A DNA stretch of 64,000 nt, taken from the NCBI RefSeq assembly GCF_027580225.2, contig NC_073348.2, forward strand, positions 30,756,001-30,820,000. The letters are read 5' to 3'. The notes beneath the pieces are model-generated. The model was not told where the DNA came from, searched no databases, and worked only from the letters and a program-made list of their open reading frames with translations. The translations under genes were made by a program, and so were the position numbers. Below, piece by piece: positions 12,701 to 24,700 of the stretch (its first letter is position 1; each line of letters starts with the position of its first letter). The DNA comes from Misgurnus anguillicaudatus (Eukaryota; Chordata; Actinopteri; Cypriniformes; Cobitidae).

Positions 12701-15700
12701 TTTACATCCGACACTAAATATAAAAAATATATAAATAATACTTTTCACTGAGTTAAAGTGTGCTGTCAAGTTGCTATTTTGCTTATATATGAAGAGTTTG
12801 GTTCCAAAACGAAATAAATCCATTTTGAATAATTTCGGTAAAAATGTGTTTTCTACACCAAAAAAGTGACAAGATAAAAACCACTATTTTCTGTTACAAA
12901 CTTTCACATAGCATCTTTAGGTTATAATAACATTAAAAATTCAAATCCATAATTAGATTTTCAAAGATTTATTATAAAAACAAATTATTTTCCCGCAAAA
13001 TGCAATAAATACGGTTTTTTAAAAATGCTATAGATCTATTGCATCAATATATAAATGTGCATTCATCTTTGCCATGTTATATTCATTTAGTTGAATAGTG
13101 ATTTACAATAATTAAAAAAATAAATATTATTGTCATTCATCAAAACACTTACTTTGTCATATTAAGAACACTGTCATTGCTGCTGTCATCCTTGGGACGT
13201 CGTCGCTGAACTTTTTTGACAATGATCAGCTGTAAAATGTTTTGGTCCTGCTCGATTTTCGTTGACTTCGAGTAAAATAATGTAAATTTTTTCATAAGAT
13301 CCCCTGGGGTCAGTGTGTTAGCACTGCCGGCATTTTTCCTTCTCCCGGGGGCCTCTCGGATAAATTTTTCGATTATGAGATCTCACGTTTTTCCTCGCGA
13401 CAGAAAACCACCCTAAGTTTATCAATGCCATCAAAATTACTATTTAGTTTTTGTTTGTTTATTGACCACGAAGTACAAAGTAGATAAGAAAAACTAGGAT
13501 TTTGTGTGTATTCAAAGTGCCGACATTATTATTTACAATGCGTGGAATGATTTGTTGAGCGGATTAATTGCATTCTACAGAGAAGGAGGACTGATGTTTA
13601 TCACGTTTTGGAAAAAAGGGAGAAAAGATGACAGAATAACACGGCAGATATCAGATTTTCCGTAAAATGAAGAATCTACTTTTTAATACTGACCTAATAC
13701 AATGATTTTGGTGGTAACTAATAAAAAAAGGCGTTTATCGCGTTTTGGAACCAAACTCTTGTACTTCTCAATAAGATTAGGAAAGTCATGAAATAACATT
13801 ATTAAAAGTATATTTTTCAAGATGCTAAATTTCCAACTTTTCAACTACTTACAATAAAAGAGCTCTGTTTGAAAACGCAGTAAGCTAATTTACTAACATA
13901 CTGACGTCTTAGGCAGTAACCACTGTAACTAATATGAAACCTTATAATTAACTGCTTTAAAAATGCTTACATGTGCTGAAATCTTGGGCTTTTACACCCA
14001 CCACAAAATTGCATGAAAAGTGTTGGTGTGCATATGTAAATGATATCTGATGGTGCCTAGAATTTACCTTGGAACAAAACTTAAAGTTCTGAATTTTCAG
14101 CCCAAGAAAGTCTGGGTAGTTTTCTCAAACTTTCAATTAAATGTTAGTTATTCAAGTCACAAGTAACAAAAGAGAAAATAAGAGCATTTTTATCTCTTTA
14201 AAAGAAGCAGAACGTCCTTGTTTCCCTCTGAAAACACGTTCTTACTTTTTGCAGTGTCTGTCTGGTTATGACTGATGTGCTCAGTCAGCATCAGATACAG
14301 TCATTTCCATCTCTGTGTTTTTCCTTGACAGAAATAACGCAACTGGAAATTACTTCTCGGTCAGAACTCCACACATACGCACTTCATTATTGTGCCTCCA
14401 GTTAAATTCGGTTCTTTAAAGAAAAACAAAGCAAGTGGTATAAAGTTCAAGGTCTTAAAAAAGGCAAAGCCTGTGCGTGTTTGTTTTATGCTATTTGTGA
14501 AGACTTTTAAGGGAAAATCGATTGTAGGCTTGGTGACTCTGCTGAGCTTCAAAGCCAAACCCAAGTGGTTTCTACTGATGCCGTACAATACGAAGTAGTT
14601 CTAGTTGACTGAGTAGCCCCCTATAAATGAAAAAATGAGATGGGTATATCGGCTGTTTTCCTAGACTGCAATGAGATTAGATGAGATTAAAAGTGTCTTG
14701 CTTCTCAGACAATTTTCCTGGGGAAAAACTTAAATCTCAACAATCTCTTAAGCTGCGCTGAGACTTTCTAAGCTTGTAAGGCCTGCATTCAAATGCAAAA
14801 TAATATCGACAAAAGCTAAAAAATAAACAAAAAATAAGTGTGTATGCTATCTAATATAAACATGTAGGTCCATAATGCACAAAATTAATACAAAATCTAT
14901 AATGTAGCTTTCTTCCATTATGAAAAACATCAGTTCCCAAAATCTGGTATTACATCCATTGATTCAATATGACAAAAAATCAGCTCTTTGGTCTTAGATA
15001 TTCACATCCAATGATGCATTGTGGGAATACAATAAGATTTCCAGTCAGGTTTACACTGATAGTAGTCTGGTTTTGGAGCAATCTCACCAATTCTTTCCTC
15101 TTCAGCTTCTTTGTAATTCGATTAAGCTTTCCTCATTGTGAACTGAATAAAGAAAGGTCATTCTTGTTCTGCTGTAGAAAATAACCTTTGGTAATTTTAA
15201 TCAATAAAGGAAATCCACTAGCGTATCCAGTGCAATAAGACTCTGACACTGAAAATGCAGGTATTTGATACTTCAATCTAAAAAGTGAAAGCATGAGTTA
15301 CCTTTCTGGACATATAAATCAATAAGTGCAACTAAACCAAACGCTGCATAGTAACTTTTGGTATTGAGAATTTTCTTCCTTGTATTCACTTGACTGTCAT
15401 CCCCCTAAATTTTTTTAACCCCGTCACAAACCAGTAGCAATCCCGGAAACATCTGAAAACTTCACAGCAACATGCATGCATAGAAAATGAAATGGAATGG
15501 TACTTACAAGATGGACCCGCTATAATGGAGGTGATGATTGAGAAAGAGAGAAAAAAAATTAAAAAAAAATGAGATGAGTGGATATTGTTTTGCATTTAAA
15601 ACATTGAAGATGATAGAAAAAGAGTGATTAAAGAAATTTCGGTGTGGGATGGAGCGACAATGAACGGCAGTGACATGAGGTAGAGGACATGAGAAGGAAG

Positions 15701-18700
15701 ATATCAGAGTATGCTTTAGTTGGTGTTAGTAAAGTTAGTAAGTGTGAGTTAGTTCATGCTGCTTTGACATGTTGGAATTACAACAATGGAAGGATGACTA
15801 CTTTGAGCGGTTTATGTCCCAAGACATATTAGACATATTATTGCAGCATGTGTCTTCAAATGCTCAAGTAGCAAAAGTTGTTAATGACAAACATCACTAC
15901 TTTATTATATTTACATTACATTAACATTTATGCATTTACATCTACGCTCTGCACTACTGCAATTTATACCACAATGCTTTGTTCTGTTGAATGCATTATT
16001 CTTTATTCTGACACTTCGTGTCGAGCCGCTTAACCACCTTGGTTGTGCATTATTTTCAAATAATTTAATGGCCCGTTGTCAATAAAAAAGCACAACTATT
16101 CATATCTATCGACATTGGTAGATGTCATTCTACGTAAGCCTTAATAAGTTTGAATATCGGTATCGGCACAGATATTTTATATCGCTGCATGCAAAAATAT
16201 AGTATAGTATAGTACTGTACTGTAAAGTTCAGTATAGCAATGTAATGTAATGTAATGTAATGTAATGTAATGTAATGTAATGTAATGTAATGTAATGTAA
16301 TTTAATTAAATTAAATTAAATTAAATTTAATTTAATTTAATTTAATTTAATTTAATTTAATTTAATTTAATTTAATTTAATTTAATTTAATTTAATTTAA
16401 TTTAATTTAATTTAATTTTACCACAGGGCTGTTGAATGCTTTATTCTGTCAAATGCTTTATTATTTTTTCTGACGCTTTGTGTCGAGCCGCTTTACCACC
16501 TTGGTTGTGCATTATTTTTAAATAAAAAATGGCCCGTTGTCAATTATTCCTTACATAACAATTTAAACAATAAGTAAAAAGCACAACTATTCATATCTAT
16601 CGCACTGCTCATTCTAAGTAAGTCTAAATAAGTTAGAATATCGGTATCGGCACAGATATTTTATATCGTTGCATGCCAAAATATGGTATAGTATAGTATA
16701 GTATAGTACAGTACAGTACAGTATAGTACAGCAAATTAAATTAAATTAAATTATTTTTATAAATTTATGCACAAATATTTTAGCCAATAATCAGTATCAG
16801 TCAATAGGGCTGGGCAAAAAATAATAATTTTTCGATTAATCGTGTTTTTTCCCCGTGGTTGATTCAAAATCGATTCTCACATGCCACAAATCAATTTTTG
16901 TCCAATTTTATTTCCGCAAACATTGAACGTAAGATTAACGTTAATCTAATTACTAGTCTTCTCCACTAGATGTCACCCTTTTTTGCCATGCGCGATGTTA
17001 CCAAGGAGCGAGAGGCGAGCCTGTCATTCATTCATTCGGTCTATGTTCTAATATATTATAATATGATATTCTACATAATCTATATTCATTGAGCTGAATC
17101 AAGAATCGAGTATAAAAACAGAGTCAAGAATTGGAATCGAAAATCGGATCGAGAATCGAATCAATTTGATAGCTTGTAAATCGAAATCGATGAAAATTTG
17201 ATTTTCAGAATTTCGGCAGATATCAGACTAAATAATCGCGTATCGGTATTGGTGAAAATTTTTTAATATTGGTGCATCTCTAAATATAGTATATTATAGT
17301 ATAGTATAGCATAACATAATATAATATATTACTCTAGTCTGAAGTATGCGGGACTAAAGTGTTTTTACATCGCTGTGCTAATAATATTTCAGCTTCACTC
17401 ACACGATAAAACATTTTCCATAAGCTGTCAGGTGAAATCGTTCACAGCAAGCGCTCTGCTATATAAACATCTATTAAATGTGTAGAATATTCTTAATGTG
17501 CGCGTGTTCCTGAGCCCACAGTCATGTTTTATAGAGCAAGATGTGCCTTCAACCAGATGGAATTATGTTAATTGTATCTGGCAGCTTTAAATAAATGGCT
17601 GTTGCCATAGCACTTGGCTCCTATAATCAGGGAAATGCAAGGCCAGCATGACAGCACACAAAAACTCAAACTAATAGACTTGGTTAAGTGTGTAAAAAAG
17701 ATGCTAAAGTCGAGTAAATACTGTATAATAGAATTATTATCAAAGCTGTCAGATGTTTAGTGTGTGTGTGCACGTTTTAAAAAGAAGTACTGAGCTATGC
17801 AGCATCTGCGTGTCCGTAACTCACCGTGGACTTGAAGCGTTCCGGATGCTTCCGCTTTCCCGACGCTGTTTTCTGATAAACAGGTGTACGTGCCTTCATC
17901 TTCAGCCTTCACCTGAGTCAGACGCAGACTGTTTTCGGTACGTATCTCAAACCTGAGATGAAACGCAAAGTTTTTGTGTTTGTAAGTTGGAGCCTATTGT
18001 TCTAAGCCAGCTGCTTTAACAAAGTTCAGCTATAGTTTTTTGTGTGGATTCATCATATTTTTAGTGCTTCAGTGTGAGCAACACATTTGAAAAGAGTTGA
18101 AGACATTGCATTACATTAAAGGTGCTATATATGATTTTGCTAGCATCAACTAAATGCTATTGATAGTCAATGTCAGCCATCCCAAAGTGAGCAAATTTGT
18201 GTCCGACCTTCCCCGAGGCAGTTCTCCTTCTTCTTTCCTCCAGCGTATGGTTGGAGTCGGGTCTCCCTGAACCTCGCACTGGAAATCCACCGTGTCATCA
18301 GCAAGGACCACTTGATTTACAGGCCTGCGTACAAACATGGGCCGCTCTGCGGGAGAGAGAGCATCAGAGACACATGAGTGAGAGAGAGTATGAAGAAGAG
18401 GGAGCGAGAGAGAGGAACATCAAAAGAAAACCCACCAAACACTACTAGCTCAGCAGGGTCGCTGTCTTTCTCTCCGACCATATTAGTGCCGACACAAACA
18501 TACATTCCCGCGTCGCTCTTCCGTGTGTTGGAGATCATCAGCTTCCCGCCTCGTATCTGTGAAGCACATGTATGTCTCAGTGGTATGCATTTATAACACA
18601 ACAGACACTAAAAAAGAAATTCATCCCCATAGGAAGCCAAATATCCTCTGATGTTTTATGAACATGGTTCCTGGGCTTTCGAAGACAAACAGTTCAACAA

Positions 18701-21700
18701 ATAACAACAAATACAAGCCTGGCTGTTTATGAAGCACTTGACACAGAGATGACGGCCATTCTGATATATTTACAATGTGCTGTTATAGCCAATTCAGTCG
18801 AGTGGCTGATAAGAGAGTCATACAGGTAGGAGGGTAATGCATAAAACAAAGAGACGTTGTTTTTAAAAGTGTTTGAAGTGTCCATATTTATGCGAGTTCA
18901 TGGAGGACCTGTTTTATTTTGCAATTTTATATACAGGGTTTCCACACCTTAGTTAACTTCTTTCCAGGTCCAATACCTTCAAATTCAAGTTTGACTAAAT
19001 TTGGGGACACATTTCAAGTGAGAGCAAGGTTACATTGTGTTACCTTTTAAGATACATTGTTACCATTCTCTATCAAGGGAACTCGCGCTGCGACACGGCG
19101 GTGAAACTTTGGGGATGCCTCCAGGGGTAAGTGTGTCTGAATGTGTCAAATTCAACCAATGGTGAGGCTTAACGACAAAGACAGGGTGATGCGGGAGCCA
19201 GGAAGTATATCGCTATATGAAATATTGTCAAAGACGGCATTACAGGGACGCAGGAAGTATGGCAAGGGAGACGCAGCGTCTATCAAATCCAAAAAACTAT
19301 CCAAACAGTCAACTATCCAAAAAAGCATTTTGGTATGAATCAACATTTGCATACAGAAGATACAAGCATTTAAAATGAACAGTTTAGCATGTGTGGTTAA
19401 AAAGACGTGAATTTTTATTATATTATCCTACACTACACAGGAAATAATGTGGATTTTTTTTCCAGAAACCTTCTTACATAAAATAGATTCAAGCAAGTTC
19501 AATAACCTGTATCTATGCATGTATATTTTCAAAAACTTCCCAGGGCATATAATTTTTCCCAGATTCACAAACTTTCAAGGATTTCTAGGACCCGTGGGAA
19601 CCCTGTATATAAAAACAATGTACGCCAATCCGCTTGATCATATCTATTGGAATATCTGGTCCAATCTTTCGAGCATTTCAAATTTCTACAGCCATTTATG
19701 AGCACTGTTTATTCATATCATGCATTTAAGCTAAGCTTTTATAAACTCATATGGTACACTTCATTCCCAAGGCACACAGCATCCCGGACACCAATATTTT
19801 AATGATTTTTAAAAGATTTTCAGTAGGGAGATACTAGGATGGTGATTTTCCAGTATTTTATTAAGAGCACTTACACACAGAGGTAAATAAAGCATTACAC
19901 ATTGGGAAAGAGATGATTTGAATTGAATCTGGATTGATTCTGAAATAAGAAAAAAAACACAAAGAACAGGAACGAGAAATGTTGTGGGTCAATATAGTGC
20001 AGGTGGGGAAAAAAAACTCACTGTTATCCTCTCATCCTTATCATTCACTTTCACGTTGTTCCTCTTCCAGGAGATGGTTGGTTCTGGGTGGCCTCGTGGA
20101 GGGATGCACTCCATCACTGCCGGTTCTCCTGCCGCAACCACCACATCACTGGGGGTCTGACGGAAATCATCCCGGAGAACTGAGGAAATAAGAGTGCAGA
20201 AGAGCAAATAATAAGATAATCTGGTGTATATTAACCAGTGAAAATGCATTTTAGAATATTATTTATTGCCTTTTGTTAAGATTTTTCTGGTTTAATTTGT
20301 TTGCATTGTTCTCCAACCTCTCCCCTGGTCCTAATTTGCTCACCGTCCATGTCGGCTTTATAAATAATGCAACGTTTCTTCTAATGCACGACAATGAATA
20401 ATTAAACCAGTCAGACGCTGACAAAAATCCCACAATTTCTTAAACAGCCTACTGTTATTCATACATACACAAACTGCCTAAACACAGAAGGATAACCCAA
20501 GACAAATCACGTGATAGACACGAGAGCACACAAATACACACACAGCAACGCAAGCAATAACCACCTGTGCAAATATCCTTCAATTGACCTTCCTGCTCCA
20601 CTGGGGCTGATGAAATCAGCTGACCTCTCAATCTGGATTTCCATTTTATTGCCCCTTATCAGATTCCTTAGTGCCGCGAATACTTTAATCCGACCAGCGC
20701 CTCTATCAACCCCACAGTTCTCCACTAAATCGTTCTGCAGCAATTGGTGTTTGCGCCCCAGAGCAAAAGGGTTGCGTTTAGATGGGATGTATGAAGGGGA
20801 CGGCTTCGATATTGCACTGGATCTATGCCAAACGTGAACCCAACCGATTTCAAAATCGCAATACCATACCCAGAGCTCAGACGCCAATTTAATCCACTGA
20901 AATGGGAGCCCTGTTTTGGAGAGCCAATTCTCCTCATAGCCAGAGGTAACAGACTGAAGGTAAACACTGAAGAAGGCACCAGACATTAAATATTGCCTGA
21001 AGAAAGCCCGCTTGGCTTTTTGTTACCTTGATAAATCAGTAATTGTGCAGATTCGACATAGCAAACTGTGCTGGGATCTTTATTCATTTCCATCAGCAAT
21101 ATCTGGAGTGCAGCAGGGCATTCAGGGTCCGGGTCAGTAGGTCTTATTTTTTATAAATGTAAATATGCCAAATGTAAATGTAGTTCCCTCATCTGAATCG
21201 CCTTGACAATGTTTCTTTGTCATTTGCTCTTTATTTCCAATCTCTTATCGTTCTTTTCACCCAAACCTTTAAATTCTGAGCCAACAGAAGTGACAGCGAC
21301 GTGATAACAGTCTGCAGGCAATAATTTTTTTCTCTTTATCTCTCTGCCTTTCTCTCTCTCTCACTTTGCCCACCTTATCAAACTCACAAACTTTGAGAGT
21401 TTAGTGAACTTTTGTTTAAACTTTAACAGGAATGGAAATCAGACCAGAAGTTGAGCTATAATTTGCATATCAATGATTTATTAATTAGACTGAAATGATG
21501 GAGTAAAATGCTAAATAATGAATCACAGGGTTCCCACACCTTAGTTAACTTTAAATTCAAGGACCTTTCAAGGACTTTTCATGTCCAATATCCTCAAATT
21601 CAAGGATGGGGACACATTTCAAGTGAGAGCAAGGTTACATTGTGTTACCTTTTAAGATATATTGTTACAGTTCCCTTTCAAGGGAACTCGCGCTGTGTCA

Positions 21701-24700
21701 CTGCAGTGAATATTTGGGGATGCCTCCAAATGCGTCTGAATGTCTATATCAAATTCAACCAATGGTAAGGCTTAACGACAAAGACAGGATGATGGGGAGC
21801 CAGGAAGTATATCCCTATCTGAAATATTGCCAAAGATGGCGTTACAGGGACGAAGAAAGTATGGCAAGGGAGACGCAGCGTCTCGTTCCCTTCTCAGGGA
21901 ACAACAGTTACATACATAACCCGAGACGTTTTCATGTGTCAAACACAACTATGCAAAAAAGCATTTTGGTATTAATCAACACTCGCATACAGAAGATATA
22001 AGCATTTAAAACTAACAGTTTAGCATGTGTGGTTAAAAAGTCTAGATTTTTGGTTATCCTACACTACAAAGGGAATAATATGGATTTTTTCCAGAAAACT
22101 TCTTGCATAAAATAGATTCAAGCACTTTCAATGACCTGTATCTATGTATGTATATTTTCAAAAACTTCCCAGGGCCTTGAATTCTCCCCAGATTCACAAA
22201 CCTTCAAGGATTTCAAGGACCTGTGGGAACCCTGGAATCAGTTTGATAATATCTCCAAACTTGACTGGTTTCTGCAATTTGGACAGCACTGGTACATTTA
22301 GACCCTTGAAACCTAATCAAATTGAGAATAAGCACCTACTTATTCACAATCCATTTGTATATACAAAAATAATCACTTTGCAATCAAATTATGTCAATAT
22401 AACACAAATGATTAAAAATGTGTTTCATTACTAAAGTGTCATTTACCATCACGCTGTTCTTTTATTGTAGTAAAAATGCTTACAACAACAAATTAAAAGA
22501 ACACTTCAATAGTCCCACGTCCTTCAGACGATCACCTGCACACATTAGCATTCCCAATAAAAGATGCATGAGTTTTATAAATACTACCCTGAACACAAAG
22601 ACATCAGTCACATCTGCAAAAATCCGTCATTGTCACGCAGATAACGGAGCGATGGCGGTGGAGTCAAGGTTTGTGGCTCGCAAACACAGCATGTCCTTCA
22701 GTGTGCTAGCGTGCACCTCAATAAGAGTTTGATGGTATCTCAAGGTCCCTAGTACCTCCCGACGAAAAGCCAGCGAGCAGAGGGAGTGTTTTTGTGGCCT
22801 CAAGATCAGAGTCACAAATCTTTAGAGGTGCTATGGGTCAATATAATGGGAGATTTATTATAATAGCCAAAACAGACCGAAAGCCGCCGGACACCAGATG
22901 GAATAAAATTAGTTCGAAAACTAATTATTGATGCGAATTAATCGGCGAGTAGATTGTTTACGTGGGTGTATGTTAATCAAGTTCACTTTAGCATGATAAT
23001 GTAAGCCATTACGTCTAAATTACTGCGTTAATGTAGCCGCGATGTGATCACGCTAGGGGCGGGAGACTTCACTTTGATGGATGAAGCTCTCTGAGTGTGC
23101 GAGTGAGTGAATATATGTGTTGTTGATGAATCCCAAGCAGGACAAGGGAACGGGCCGATATTAGTGTTAGCTATTGGGCCGCCCCTTTATTCGCCTCTAA
23201 TGGATGTCTGTCAGCTGCTGCTGTTTTCATTTCCGTCTCTTCAAATGTTTGCGATGTTGTGGCGTCGGCTTGAATATACATTACACTTCACTGGGATGTC
23301 GTGGTGAATGATGGCTCTATCCAGGCTTGACAAACATGCCTATAATTGCGATGTCAACCGATTTAAAATCACTATGATATGTTTGCGCTTATGTATGCGA
23401 GGAACGCTGTAAGTGCATTCAATCATAATATTTGTAAGAAAAATTGTTTATTCCGAATGTTATAAACACTTAACCCTGTTTTATTAAATTGCAAGCCCTA
23501 GCCTTTGGTTAAACCACTTTAAAGAACAGGCCCTTGTGGCATATGGCTTTAATAAATGGCATAACAACAACAACACTTTCAAAACAAGTCTTATAAGCAG
23601 CTTGACAAGGTTTTAGTCAGCAGGGCTCTTGGCGTCAGTAGAATCTATTAGGGCCAGCTTGAAACTCTGACCCTACCTGCAGCTTTAATTAACCCGGTGA
23701 ACCACTACTAAAACACTCTTTATAAGAGCATTTAACTAATTCATTTTCACACATACTCGCTTACAAATTGAAATAAAGAGGACTGCGAGAGTGCTGTTGG
23801 CTTGCAGAAATGTAATGTTGCACTGTCAAGAAAATAAACTTTATACAGTTCCCCTAAGACTGGGTCAGCGGTTCTCCTCCAATCTAAAAATTACATAATT
23901 ACATTTTTTTATTATTACAGTAGGTTTAAATTCCTGTACATAACTTTTACAATGTTTGTGAAACAAATAATGATACTTCTAATCCTGCTTGTTAGAAATA
24001 CCATAGACTTCACACTATGGATGATTAAGAATAAACATATCGATAACGTTAAGTATATTAGCGTCCACACTATCAAACGTTAACATTACGTTTACGCTAG
24101 GGCTGAACGATACATCGAATTTTCATCGTCATCGCGATATGAACTCATGGGATGAGCACATCGCAACAGACAGATTTGACGCGATGAATGAAGGGAAAAC
24201 GGTAAGCGCATGTAATAAACGTTTGACCTATCACGTTTAGTCCTGAAGACATGGTTTGCGCGTTCATGCTATTAAGCCAATCAGGTGAACCCCTAAGTCA
24301 GCTACAGTACGCTCAGATTGATTTGTGAGGTGTCAGTTGCAATGCTGTGCCTGTTAGCAAAAACAATGGCGGAGGAAGGAGAGAACAGTGAGGAAAATGT
24401 GTTGTCAGACGAAGACCTTGTGGTGAAAAGGAACAGCACTTCAGCTATATCATGGAATTATTTTGGATTTAGGAGAGATGACGCTGCAAAAACATGTACA
24501 GTACTGTGGAAGCGGTGATTCACATATTGCGTCTATTGCGCGTTCAAGTTCATTATTTCAAATGTAGGCGCGCAGTATGTGCGCTCTGGAAGCGCCGCGG
24601 TCGCGACTCGCATGCGATGCGAGTCATGCGACACGCTCGTTTTTCCAGGCTTTTCAAAAACATTTTAACTTTTCAGAATGACACAAGCGCAGCGTGCAGG

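Larger units (their letters stand above)
6527..17824 (-). other. robo3 intron 6
   Basis: An 11.3-kb intron between the Ig3 and Ig4 exons. It contains the microexon candidate (15508-15519), transposons at 7528-8236, 9406-10655 and 12792-13760, and the duplicated satellite region 15975-16730 followed by TIR-like sequence to about 17280. The stretches 6600-7500, 8240-9400, 10660-12790 and 13770-15470 have no gene I can support. 8640-8790 is less AT-rich and could be regulatory, but I cannot show that. Confidence 0.6.

Noticed and set aside
14361..14598. Overlapping open frames on both strands with lysine-rich translation
   Set aside because: No homology or splice context; composition effect of an A/T-rich run.
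20507..20986. 159-codon open frame on the minus strand, 5' of exon 3
   Set aside because: No recognisable domain, open frames also overlap on the other strand, and nothing suggests splicing into robo3. Most likely a chance low-stop stretch.
21642..22001. 119-codon plus-strand open frame
   Set aside because: Lies wholly inside transposon copy 21526-22234 and related frames in the sister copies are broken; not a gene.
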